A DNA stretch of 64,000 nucleotides, from NCBI GenBank assembly GCA_964036045.1, contig OZ038379.1, positions 70,772,719 through 70,836,718 of the forward strand, given 5' to 3'. The position numbers and the translations under genes were made by a program. This document shows positions 34,917 to 45,401 of the stretch, in pieces; position 1 is the stretch's first letter, and each line of letters opens with the position of its first letter. Under the pieces are notes generated by a model. That model was not told the DNA's origin and ran no database searches. It was given only the letters and a program-made list of their open reading frames with translations. Source of the stretch: Eutreptiella sp. 'Long Island Sound 2002'. Lineage: Eukaryota > Euglenozoa > Euglenophyceae > Eutreptiales > Eutreptiaceae.

Positions 34917-35306
34917 TCACTTCTCCTTCCCAGGGGACGCGCTGCTGTTGCTGCCCTGCAGCGTACGCTCGTTCCCCGGTTCCAGGAACTGCTTCTCGAT
35001 CATGTCCCATATAGAGACGTTGATCGTGGCGACTGACGGGTACTCGTTGGACTTCTCGTCCTCATCAATCCCGTCAGGGCGCAGCCCTTCGCGGGGCCTG
35101 TCCGGGCAAGTCCAGACCCCCCAGCGCTTCTGGTGGAAGCTGTAGGCGTATCCTTCCACCCGCAGCCAGTCTTCCACTGCCTGCAGGTGGTCGGCGCCCA
35201 TATCCTCGTGGAGCTCAAAGCTCCTGGGCATGCCGCCTTTGCACTGGGGGTTGCTGTGGCGGTGGTGCTGCCCCCATACAAAACCCACGCAGTACGTACA
35301 CAGCAT
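34917..35306 (-). CDS. B1 5'-most ORF with Cys/His cluster, unknown function
   Basis: A 129-codon ORF, the first after the 5' LTR. It starts with CTYC, continues HHRHSNPQCKGG (a possible Cys/His metal site), then a globular-looking segment (DHLQAVEDWLRVEGYAYSFHQKRWGVWTCPD). It could be the true N-terminus of Gag or a separate small protein. I do not recognise it. Confidence 0.45.
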   Translation of the reverse strand: MLCTYCVGFVWGQHHRHSNPQCKGGMPRSFELHEDMGADHLQAVEDWLRVEGYAYSFHQKRWGVWTCPDRPREGLRPDGIDEDEKSNEYPSVATINVSIWDMIEKQFLEPGNERTLQGSNSSASPGKEK

Positions 35307-35309
35307 GGG

Positions 35310-35672
35310 GGTGGGGCAGCGGCCACCTCTTGCCTGCCTCCTGCCAGTTCACCATCGGCGCTCGTTCTCCCCGATGGACTAGTACTGGGGGTGGCTGTTG
35401 AAGCGGTTGTTGCGGTCCACTCTATCTACGGGGCTGGGACTCAGACGCCCGATGGTGGTTGTGGAGGTGGGTGATGCAGCTGGGAGTGCAGCCGGTACTG
35501 GTCGGCCAAAGGAACTCGCTGATGTCGGAGTTCCGGTCGCTACACCCCCTTCACGGACTTGGCGCTGGTGCTGACGCTCGGGGCGATGCTCCGGGCGGCG
35601 CTGCGAAGCCAGTGGTGCTCGGGGTTCAGGTGACCCTGAGTGGCACGCGAGGGATGGGTAACCCCGCGGCAG
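35310..35672 (-). other. B1 5' untranslated leader
   Basis: GC-rich leader between the PBS and the first ORF. I see no gene in it. Confidence 0.5.
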
Positions 35673-35683
35673 TGAAACGCTTT
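35673..35683 (-). other. B1 primer binding site, self-priming type
   Basis: On the - strand AAAGCGTTTCA abuts the end of the 5' LTR with no gap. It is the exact reverse complement of TGAAACGCTTT inside the LTR (35798-35808, - strand). No TGG-type tRNA primer site is seen here. This is the arrangement of the self-priming elements Tf1 and sushi. Confidence 0.7.
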
Positions 35684-38600
35684 TGACGCGTTCCCGTCGG
35701 GGGCCTGGCCACGGGACGCTGCGGCGGAGACGCACAAGCAAGCAGGCAGGCAAAGCACTGCGCTCACAAGGGCATTTTCATGCTCGTGTCATGTGACAAA
35801 GCGTTTCAGGATCCTCGCCACTCTGAAACAAGGGAACAACAGTATGTACAGCAACACATGTGTATGTACACCTGGGGTTGAGACTGGACTGGGGTAAGGG
35901 CATCACAGGACAATAGACACTCAGTCCCAACTCATATCCAAATCACAGGTCCGACCCCCCCAGTGGCTGGCAGGGGCGGGGGCTCAAACACAACCCATGC
36001 ACTGCTCAATCCGGACCCTGCAACCCTGCCAATAGGGGAGGGTGTCCCGCCCAGCCACAGGGAAGTTCCTGGAAACCAAGAAGCTCCAAGGCAGATGGAC
36101 AGTAGCTCCCTCTGCTCCCTTGATTGCGGGTCCCAAGTCCTCTTTGGACCAGAGATTAGGCGCTGCCAGTATCCTCTAGGAGTTGGTAACTGAGAATGGG
36201 CTGTTTCAGCCCAAACTGACATTAGCTCGAAAAACTCCAAAATTGACCCCTCGTCCGGACCAAACAGAGGTAGGCACGAGGCAACTGACCCTATGCCCTT
36301 CAAGAACAAGATTGGTAGAGCCCTCACTCCACCTGGCTCCCTCTGAGTCCCCAGCATCAGGGCGCCACGGTTTCGCCATGTGGGGTCATGATGCCAAAAT
36401 CATCCAAAATGGAGTCATCCCCACGGGTGGCTCGCCCGGCCAGGGCAAGGCCAATGACTCACAGGATAAGAGGCAGGACCTGAGACCTACATCTGAGTGC
36501 ACAACCTTGAATTAGGTCCGGGGTCCTCACAGGCACAGAGGAATGGGACCGCCAATTGACCACACGGGGGGGTGAAATTGCGGTCTCAAAAGGGGGTCAT
36601 CTTGGCTGCTCAAAATGAGCCAAGATTGGGTGTGTTCTCAATGGTATATCTCCACGCCGGCTTGGAGATCGGATCCGCCATTCCATATGCCATCCACTGG
36701 GAGTCCAACATAAACTCCCATGTACTTGGTACTCAAGGATCTCTATGGCCCTCGGCGTGGTGATGATCCAAACTGGGTTCACAAATGCCAAAATGGCAAA
36801 ATCGGTCGTCTCGGGCGATCAGCCAGGGTAGGAAACCTTGGCGATCTCGTCGCGCCAAGCCTTGATTCACGACCCTTGATATCCCCTTGGGTCCCATGCC
36901 GTGGGTTATGGTTTGCTGTCACGCTGGCTGCTTTAATTGTTCACCGAGGGGATGACCACACGGACGGGGCAGAAAGCAACATGCGGTGCAAAGGGGGGGA
37001 TCATGGATCGCACCAAAAATTGAAGAACTCCAGATGAGCCGGAGGAGCAAATACGAAACTCAATGGTGTTCAACCCATGGTCATATGCTACAAAATGAGC
37101 AACTTCCCTCTAGCTGGATCCCGTGCCCAATGGAGATATGGCAGTTCCAATATGGCATACAATGACAAAAACAGCGAAATTTGGCCAAAATTGTCCGCAC
37201 TCATGATTCCATATCTCCATGGCCAGAGCAAGGATTCTTTCAACCAAAGATGCTAGAGACACATCGGACTTAGGTCCCAATATATGCCGCTTGCCAACCC
37301 TCATGGTCGCCTCTAGCCATTTTTCCAATTGGGGGGAAAGTGACACACAATAGGGCAGAATGGCAACATACCCCACATTGGATGACTCACAACTCTCCCT
37401 TCGAGAGGAGAGGACACATGGGGAAACACCCCATTCAATGCGGGTTTATGTGCCCTCTCCGAATTGCCCTTACCCTTGGTCAAGTGGTGCACGCAACCTC
37501 GGGGGTGAAATCAGGGGGAGAAGGGGTTTGTTGTAATTCTGGGCAAAACGGCCAAAATTCACCCAAAAGTGGTCACTCAAAAGATCGTATCTCCGTATCA
37601 CATAAGAAAGGAGCCTCGGGCTTTTGCATGGATGCAAACCTAAGCTTTGATTCCCTTTTGCAACAAGGGTTGAGGTTCAAAGCATAATGGAAACATCTTT
37701 AACACCTCAATCCCTGAAACACACTATTTATGGCAAAAAGTGCATATATCGGCGATATTGGTATGTACATATCTTTCGGTCATTGAGGAACAAAAATATG
37801 AGCAAACATGTCATTAGTGCTTGCATATGAGCGCGTGTGCAAAGAGGCAGTATGGCACGCGTGCTCACAAGGCGACATTATATAAAATAGAAGACAAGGT
37901 TGTAAAAATCAACCAAGCCATCCACAATGTTGCTCGTGGTCTCTACTTTACATATTGCCTCAGTTCAAGGCTCAACTCCTGGAGGGCTTCGAGTACGAGC
38001 CTCGAGGAATTGGCCATTTTGGCCTAATTTTCGACCAAAACTTGCCCTTTTTCGAAAATAGAGTTTCGGCACTCATTGAATTGCGTGGAGCCACGGTTGA
38101 GTTGGCTCGAAAACAAAAATGGCCTAGGGCTTTTGGTCTTGTGAGCATTGTGTTCGGTTATTAACGTTCATGCTCACAAGGCCACAAAGTTAGCGTTTGC
38201 GCACGCAAACGACTCTGGTTTGCGAAACCCATGGGCTGCCTAAAACATCCCTATTGCCCTCTTCCCTATTCAAAGTGATATACCCATGTGAAAGGGGCAT
38301 GGATGAGAGGCATTGGGGGGGAATGTAGGACTCTGTCCGAACCCATGGTCCTTGAGAACCATGAGCTCGAGCGATTGACGGAAAAACTTGCGAGCTGATT
38401 TTCTCTCAGACGCAACGGCGAAAAATTCTGGTGAATACACCAGATGAAAGTACAAGAAAGCCCCTCTAGATCCAGCTGTTGAGTTCCTTTAGAACCTCAA
38501 AGGTAGTCGAGAAAAATCCATCACAAAACTCGCCACGGAAAAGCGACAAAGGCGCGCGAGCAGGCGACAACAGGCGGCGATTTCACAACAATTAGAAATC

Positions 38601-38814
38601 GCGGTAGAAATCGGGTATTTCACCGATTTCTGACCGAAACAACAATAAAATTATGGTAATTCTACATCGATTTAATGGTTAGAAATCGGATTCCAGATTT
38701 CGCGGATTAGAAAACAGGGATATCCCGCTTACAGCCGGTGTCAACGGCTTCCGCACGGATGTGACGGCTCACAGGCCTCCGGGCCATCGGCCATAGGTTC
38801 TGGGTACTGCTTCA
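35684..38814 (-). repeat. B1 5' LTR
   Basis: 3,131 bp, collinear with the 3' LTR. The right terminus (…CTGCTTCA on +) is followed by CTCC and then A2 RT sequence. Confidence 0.9.
35798..35808 (-). promoter_or_regulatory. LTR motif complementary to the PBS (inferred RNA 5' end)
   Basis: TGAAACGCTTT on the - strand, 125 nt from the LTR end; also at 20275-20285 in the 3' LTR. If this is the start of R, then R plus U5 is about 125 nt. A TATA box is not convincing upstream. Confidence 0.6.
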
Positions 38815-39133
38815 CTCCTACGTATCTTGTGACCCAAGAACTGGGGCTTAAGGTTGAGGTCCATCTGTACTAGCTCATCACAGGAAGCTGGAGGGGGTAG
38901 TTCTTCCAACATCTCCACGTAGGTCCTAATCAGCTTCTGTACTCTAGGGTCCAAGAGCTTGATCTTGTCCTCCATGTCCTCTTCAGAGTGTAGATTGCTT
39001 GCCCCCTGGTGTATGGAAGAGGGATGTCGTCCTCACCCGGCTCAGCGTCCTTGGTAGTATCCTTCTGGCCTTGGTAGGCGTATAGAAGGTCCCGTTCCAT
39101 AGTCTCAGGTGGTCGGTGACAACATAGGCACCC
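38815..39133 (-). pseudogene. A2 continuation: RT N-terminus and linker
   Basis: Starts with the CTCC duplication, then matches A1 11312-11625. It contains LIRTYVEMLEELPPP, DELVQMDLNLKP and the CLCCHRPP cluster. It ends abruptly where the minisatellite starts. Confidence 0.85.
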
Positions 39134-40610
39134 TCTGCAGGTGATACTGTTGTTGATGTCGGTGTCATGGGCGTTGCAGGTGTGGCATCGGGTGATGCCG
39201 AGGGTTTGGGTACTGTAGGTGATGATGCTGCGGATGGATGGCGGTGCTGCTGTTGATGCGGACGGTGAGGGTGGTGCCGATGATGGTCCGGGTGATGCTG
39301 TTGGTGAGGGTGGTGTAGGTGACACACCAGCCGTTGGTACAGTTGGTGATGCTGATGGTGACGGTGCTGCTGGTGATGCTCTGAGCGTTGGCGCAGCTTG
39401 TGATGCTGATGGTGAGGGCGCTGCAATTGATGCACTGTTGGATGGTGCCGCTGGTGATACTCTCACCATTAGAGTACTGCAGGGCGTGTTACGGTTGATG
39501 GTGCCGAGGGTGAAGGTGTTACAGGTTGTGATTCTGGGTGTAGGTCCGCGCATGGGTGGTCGTCGGTGGTTCTGGGTGCGGGCCCTCACCACTCCTGACG
39601 GGGGGCCCGGTTGGTGTTGCTGGTCGGTTTTCTCGCCGGTCCTGGCGGTGTTGGTCACCTCTGGTGTCGAGGCAGGTAATGAAGAGGGTGGTGCAGGTAA
39701 TGGTGTTGTTGCTGCCAACCGCGAGGGCGTCGCAGGTTTTGTACCGGGTGATGCTGATGGCGAGGGCGCTGTAGGTGGTGATGCTGCGGGTTCGTGGTGA
39801 TGTCCCTGGTGATGTCGAAGGTGAGGGTAGTGTCGGTGATGCCCCGGGTGATGCCGATGCCGAGGGTGTTGCAGGTGATGCTTTGGTTGATGGTGCCGCT
39901 GATAATGCCGATGGTGAGGGTGTTGCAAGTGATGGTACGGTCCACGGTCCCGCTGGTGATGATGATGGTGAGGGTGCTCTGGGTGTGGGTCCGTGCGTGG
40001 ATGGTCGCTGGCCGGTGTTGGGCGTGGGCTTGCGGCATTCCTGGCTGGGGGCCTGGCTGGCGGCATCGCTGACCCGTTGGCCCGCCAGTCCTGTTGGTGC
40101 CTCTGGTGATGCCGATGATGAGGGTGCTGCAGCTGATGTACTGGGTGTTGGGATTGCTGGTGATGCCAATAGTGAGGGTGCTGCACGTGATGCGACGGGT
40201 GTTGCCGCCTCTGGTGATGCCTACCGTGAGGATGGTGCTGGTGATGGTGTTGTTGATGCCAACCGCGAGGACGTTGCACTTGGTGGGTTGTGTCGACGGT
40301 GAGGGTGCTGTAGGCAATGCATTGGGTGCCATTGTCGCTGATGATGCTGACGGTGAGGGTGTTGCCGGTGATGCTTCTGGTGATGTCGTTAGTGAGGGTG
40401 GAGCAGGTGGCGCACCAGGTGTTGGTGTCGCTGGTGATGCCAACGGTGAGGGTGCCGCAGGTGATGCTCCGGGTGTTGGTGCTGCTGGTGTTGCGGAATG
40501 CGAGGGTGCTGTAGGTGATGCAATGGGTGGCGTGGCTGGCGATGCTCTGATGGTGAGGATGTTGCAGGGGATGTTACCGTTGGCGTTGCTGCAGGGAGAT
40601 GACAACGGTG
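39134..40610. repeat. 54-bp-period GC-rich minisatellite
   Basis: About 25 diverged tandem units with a period of about 54 bp, built on GGTGATGCNNATGGTGAGGGTGC-like sequence. One + frame reads GDADGEGAAGDAxGVGAA (18 residues) over and over. The - frames read SPSASPAAPTPGA and CNTLTIGIT type repeats. Because the period is a multiple of three and stops are absent, long ORFs are open in several frames on both strands, one of them running into A2 pol. I do not call a gene here. Confidence 0.75.
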
Positions 40611-40629
40611 ACCCTATGTGCTCATTTGG

Positions 40630-42650
40630 ATCAGGTACTTCACACAGTGGTTTTACCCGGTTTAACCCGGTTGAACTCAGAAGGGACGCGGTTGAACCGA
40701 TGAACCGCGGGTGAACCGCGGCTGAACCACTGCCAGCGCTGGCGGCGGAGGCGGCGCCAGCGGCGCGTGCTTCTCTGAACAAAATATTTGCATAACCACC
40801 TGAAACTGACGCGTGACAAACCCTTTTTTAAAAAATGTCCCACCACTGGCTGCAAGTGGTGAACGACCACTACAGCGGCTGGGGGGACCAACAGCTGGTG
40901 GACGACTTGTTCCCCTTTTTCTGCACAAACGGCACAACAAAACGCCTATGGAAACAACTTGCTGACAGAATTGGTAACACACAGAGGGCTTCCAAACGGA
41001 CAAAAAGGGCTACAAAAAAAGCTTTCACAGGATCCGACGCTGTGCGCCTCATTTTGGACCTTAGGATGCCGAAGCGAAGGTATGTGGCATAATGCACACA
41101 TGCCTACAAGTGGTTCAACGTGGTTCAACGGTGTGGTTGAACCCTTATCACAAACAAACAATTGTGATTGTGCTTCATGACAACGTTTGCACGGCAAAAT
41201 GATCGCTTAATGTTGCCCAAAGCATGAACATATGAGTTGCAACGTGTTGCCAGGGTCACAAATGTGAAGACTATGTGGTTTGTACCATTGGACGCTTTTT
41301 GGTGCCATGACGGCAACCCATTCAACCGCAGGTTCAACCCCGCACTTTATCCCAATTTCTTGGTTCAACCGTCCCTAGGTACAGGAAGCTTAATTCGTGG
41401 GCCGATGCCAAAGAGAAGAAAACCCGTGCAGGCACCGTCCCATGGACACATTGCTTTCCGTCGTATGCAACGGTGGATAAAGCTTGGTCCACGTTAAGTG
41501 AGAGACAAGTACTAAAAAGGACCAGAAAGGATGGAAGAGTTGGGGTTCGTTGGGATGTGGATGAGTGGATACAATATATAGGTGATCAAGGGGATGTGCT
41601 AGAAGAAATGCACTTCCCAAGATTTAGGAATAATAACCCCTATGTACTTATAGTGCGTTGTGATGGGTCTCCATGTGGAGCAAGGTCATGGTGCCAAATT
41701 GCATGTGGCTTTGCAAACCACATGCAAAAAGCAAGAACCTTGCTCTACAGTTGGACCCTTGACCTTGCTCTCGTAAGTGAGCATGAAACGGATCTTGTGT
41801 GTGTCCTCTTTGGAGAGACACTAAAAAAAGTACAACAAATTATTGACCGTGGCTACATGTTGCTCCGAGGGTTTTGGGTGCGAACAGTTGTCATTATTGG
41901 AGGCGATAGCCCTTGGCTTCGTCATATACTTGGTCTATCAACATTTTATGAAATTGGTTCAATTTATTCTTTTGCAACATGGTCTAGGGAGAAGGAAAGA
42001 TGGGTAGGGTGTGAATGGCGACGAAGTATCAGACTTGAAGCAAAATTCCTAAAGTATAGGAAACAAGGAGTTAGTTGTGTTGGTGCAAAAGGGTGCATCC
42101 AAAGTCCACTATTGAACGTTGATGACCGTATGGGTGTGTCATCATGTGTGTTCTTCATCCTGTGATACGATGTGGTGAATACTTCACAACGTTTGTGCGC
42201 ACAGGAGCCACAATGTTGACAGTACCACAACAATCCAAGGTTTAAAGCCTCCTAAAGGACGCTAAGACCAATATTTCTTTGAAAGGCCGGTCATTCCCGG
42301 ATGGGGAACATGGCACTTGTTTGCCAATTGGTTGCCCATTGCAAAGAGTTTGCGTCTAACACCACATGTCACCACTACTGTTGACCACATGGGGAAATTG
42401 CTAACCGCTATCTATCGGTGGACATATGAGCCATTCGTCCAAGGGTGTGCACGAATTGCAAAGAGGTTTCAAAACACTATATATCTTCATAAACGATCAC
42501 CCTACTTGCTTTGGCTCCGCAACGAGTGCACGAGTGCACGCTCAATTGGAAGTTGGCAACTAGGAGGTGTGTGTGTGGTTCAACCGTGGTTCAGGAGGTT
42601 CACCCGTGCAGTTGAACCGGCTTCCCCACGGTTTCACCCCTGCTTCTGTC
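40630..42650 (+). mobile_element. E: putative DNA transposon with GGTTCAACC clusters
   Basis: A compositionally distinct, AT-richer island holding a spliced transposase-like gene. Clusters of GGTTGAAC(C)/GGTTCAAC(C) occur at 40650-40735, 41105-41150, 41315-41370 and 42573-42650, that is at both flanks and in intron 1. The flanking clusters are in inverse orientation and could be subterminal transposase-binding repeats. Exact termini and a target duplication are not visible. Confidence 0.5.
40835..42566 (+). CDS. transposase-like protein of E, spliced
   Basis: Three exons join in phase. Exon 1 is 40835-41079 (ATG, ending AAG|GTATGT). Intron 1 runs 41080-41378 (ends TAG). Exon 2 is 41379-42127. 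Intron 2 runs 42128-42266 (GT…AG). Exon 3 is 42267 to about 42566. The product would be about 430 residues or more. Exon 2 contains VLIVRCDGSPCGARSW and VVIIGGDSPWLRHILGLS, which look like the first two acidic positions of a DDE-type nuclease; exon 3 has PVIPGWGTWHLFANWL. The GGDxxWLxxxLGL pattern recalls uncharacterised transposases from algae and invertebrates, but I cannot name the family. The 3' end is uncertain: the frame stays open beyond a GTGTGT donor near 42567. Confidence 0.5.
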
Positions 42651-42652
42651 AG

Positions 42653-43410
42653 GTGCCTTTGCGCCATGGACCCCGAGTCTTTGAGGAAGGCCTTGCAGGA
42701 CCGCCTGCGGGCACTAGGTATGGGACAAGGCGCCGATCCACCTGCCGCGCCGGCGCCACAAGCAGCGGCAGCGCCTCGGACTCCCCACCTGGCCGACAAG
42801 TTCCCGCTGAAGGAAGAAGTGGTGGACCACAACACCTGCAACCCCGACACCACCCTGGCGCCCGAGACGCCTGAGTGGCAGTGGCTGGCTGACGTGACGC
42901 CGGAGTACGTGTTCCGCCGTGCCATGACGATCTGGATGAAGAAGCACCGCCAAGAAGACAAGGATGGGGTCCAGTCCTACCCCTGGGAGACGAAGTGCCT
43001 GAGCGCTGGGGAGTTTACCGAGCCAAAGGTGCTGCGTGTGGGCCTGTCGAGCGACCCCCAAGGCGACATGTCCCTGGATGAACTAAATCTGGATGCCCTG
43101 TTCAGGATATGGGCCGCTGCGGGATGCGGTGTTGCCAGGAGCGCATCCTGGTTTAGCGCAGATTCCGTGGGCCGGAGCGGTGGTCACAGCGCAGGACACG
43201 GTCCACGCTTCTTCTTCAAGGCCCCGGTGTAGTTGCCACCAGGTTGGTTCGACGAATCGGAGGTCCAGCGGTACACGGCAACTCCGAGCAGCATTCTGGC
43301 TATGGGCGCCACCATCTCAGGTGGGGGAAAGCACAAGAAGGCCAAGGCAAGCGCTGCGACGGCAGCAGCGGCGCCAACGGCAATAGCACCATCGCCAGGT
43401 AGGTAGGGTA
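42653..43410 (+). CDS. unrecognised GC-rich ORF with one in-frame TAG
   Basis: The ATG at 42666 follows a good splice acceptor (CTTCTGTCAG, 42643-42652), so this may be a further exon of the gene before it, though the base composition changes sharply. The ORF starts MDPESLRKALQDRL and has an Ala/Pro linker. It then has a globular-looking part (EWQWLADVTPEYVFRRAMTI, SYPWETKCLSAGEF, DELNLDALFRIW). A TAG at 43230-43232 interrupts it. The same frame then continues (LPPGWFDESEVQRYTATPSS) to an Ala/Lys tail. No family recognised. Confidence 0.4.
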
Positions 43411-44258
43411 GGTAGATGCACTCCGTCGTGGAGAGGCGCCCCATGGTTCCCCCTGGCGTCGCCCCTGTGACGAACAGGAAGAGGCTCCGCGCGTGAAGAG
43501 GGGAGGCGGCTTACATCCCGCTAGACCTGACTGTTGGCCCCCAACAAAGCGGCCCCGGGCAACACCGGGAGGGCTGATTGCCGCCGACGTGACGTGCTTG
43601 TCTCGCCGGGAGGGTGTGCCCCCGTGCTTGCGCACGACCCCTCCTTTGGGCAGAACCCTAGAGGTTCACCGGACTTCCTGGTGTATCCCGTTCCCAAGGC
43701 ATGCATGCACGTTCTTGGTACTAGGGTTCCGAGGCGCTTGGGTGTCGCACGCTCCGCCTCAAGTCCCAATACAGCGCAGGCCTTAGGATGCAGCCTTACC
43801 TCCAGTCTCCGGATCTCGTTTGGCTGGGTCACCTGCATGGCACAGGCTGCCTCAGTCCCCGGGCTGCGGGCACTGGGTTTCCTACTGTTGTGCGGCGTTT
43901 GTGTTTGGGGCCGAGTTGCGATTGGGTGTGGTTTTTGTTAACCCCGCCAGTCCTGGCTGGGGTCTTGGGTGCGTGTGTTTGGGCACGGTTTGTGGTGTTG
44001 TCCCTCTTTTGCCGGCTGTTTGTGGTGTTCCTGGTTGGGCTTAGGTCTCGGCCTGCGTATGGGACGTGTGTGGTTGCGTGCGCGCTCCGCCTGCCCCCCG
44101 CCGCTTCTCGTTCTGGTGTGCGGTGTGGGCGTGCGTGCTCGGCCTGGTTCTCGGCTGTGCCCCACCCTTCTTGGCTGGGATGTCGGGGCGTGTTTTTTGT
44201 GCTTTTTCTTTTGTCTTGGTTTGGCTTTGTGGTGTCGGTTGCTGGGATTAAGCAAAAG
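43411..44258. other. GT-rich intergenic stretch
   Basis: No supported gene. From about 43900 the + strand is strongly G+T-rich with few A residues, like 58216-58930. Overlapping ORFs are open in several frames only because of this bias. Confidence 0.5.
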
Positions 44259-44652
44259 TCACTGCCATGTCTTTCTTAGGGGGCTTGATCCAGGCCAAGC
44301 CCCCCTTAACACCCTTTCGTTGATGCTAAGACAAACTTAAGTGTTTTTATCTCTCTTTAGTTGCCTAAAGTACACTTTCTCAAAGTAACTAGGGTTGTGA
44401 CCCTAGCCCCCCATGAAGTTCACCCCTATCACTCAACTGAGCGGGGGTACCTTCCTTCATGGGGGATATACCGAAATAAAAAAGACATTTCAGGCTTTAG
44501 GCCTTGGAGGTTAAGCCTAGTGGTCTCCCACCCCAAGACCCCTATACTCAATTGTTTCTACCACTTATTGTGGTCCTACCTTGTAACTGTTTCTGAATTC
44601 AGTTGCTTGGCCAAGTCATTTTATGTGTGGTCCTGACATCTATGCCCCTAAT
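44259..44652 (+). repeat. C 5' LTR, first part
   Basis: 44259-44479 repeats at 57910-58129 directly after C's PPT, which identifies it as the LTR start. A tRNA-like box A segment (AAGCCTAGTGGTCTCCCACCCC, about 44513-44535) resembles the module in the family-A LTR; the box B is degenerate. Confidence 0.65.
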
Positions 44653-44693
44653 GTAAAACGCAAGCACCCAAAAGGCGGCCTTGCATGTTTACA
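44651..44693. repeat. 42-bp dyad element, copy 1
   Basis: TGTAAAACGCAAG … GCATGTTTACA, an imperfect inverted repeat immediately left of D's 3' LTR. A near-identical copy is at 45359-45401 inside D, next to the same C-tract that borders D's LTR. Confidence 0.55.
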
Positions 44694-45248
44694 TATTTTC
44701 AAAACACTTGTACGGTGTTTTGTCGTGTGCTTTCCAAGATCTTTTGTACCAAAATCCCAAATCTTGATTTCAAAGAACTCCTGGACGACCCACAATACCG
44801 AAGACGGCGCAACCCAATAGCGAAGCAAATAGCTGTAATACGACTTTTCTTTATAGTCCAGAAGTACTGAGCGATCTTGCCTCTTGCTGAGATCGCAATA
44901 ATCCCATTGCACACTAAGACAAAAGACACTCAGAAAGTGTTCATGCATGCATTCGCACGTTACATTCCTACAAAATCAGATCTTTTTATAATAAAAATCA
45001 GTGCTTTTCCGAAAGAAAACAATGCACAAATCAGTGCGCACGCGTGCCATGCAGTGCCCAAAAAGCGGCATCTGCACCGCAACGCGACAGGATAATATAT
45101 GGGTTTATGTAACATACATGTGTCAGTACAGCCAAGTACTGAGCGCGATACCTTAATGACGAAATAGCAGTAAACATAAGGAACCGAATCCTAGGGAAAA
45201 CACAGGCTTTCAGGCTTGTCCTGTCCTGTCCTGAGCTCCCCTTTACAC
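44694..45248 (-). repeat. D 3' LTR
   Basis: 555 bp, nearly identical to 47385-47939. The two differences seen are a C/T near 44813 and a T/C near 44986. Confidence 0.85.
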
Positions 45249-45358
45249 TCCCCCCCCAAGCCCACACATACCCTGATGTGTGGCTGAGACCCCAAAACAA
45301 AAGGGTGCGAAGGGTTTTACCATAGGGCTGGGAAAAGCTCAGACAGAGCTGGGTGGGT

Positions 45359-45401
45359 GTAAAACGCAAGCACCCAAAAGGCTGCCTTGCATGTTTACAC
45401 T
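45359..45401. repeat. 42-bp dyad element, copy 2
   Basis: Same unit as 44651-44693, followed by CTCCCCCCCC as is D's LTR at 45249. It lies in D's 3' noncoding part. Confidence 0.55.

Larger units (their letters stand above)
20161..38814 (-). mobile_element. B1: complete 18.65-kb Ty3/gypsy chromovirus nested in A2
   Basis: On the - strand: 5' LTR 38814-35684, putative self-primed PBS 35683-35673, gag region 35306-31049, protease, methyltransferase-like domain, RT, RNase H, integrase and chromodomain to 26062, 3' untranslated region, PPT 23383-23373, and 3' LTR 23372-20161. LTR ends are TGAAGC…GCGTCA in element sense, the canonical TG…CA. The flanks are the two halves of A2 RT with a CTCC duplication. 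At 18.65 kb it is large for the superfamily because of the LTRs (over 3.1 kb each), the long gag region and the 2.7-kb 3' UTR. Stops and frameshifts in every domain show it is inactive. Confidence 0.9.

Noticed and set aside
39655-40782. 375-codon - strand ORF as a gene.
   Set aside because: Almost entirely minisatellite translation (SPSASPAAPTPGA-like); several other frames are equally open.
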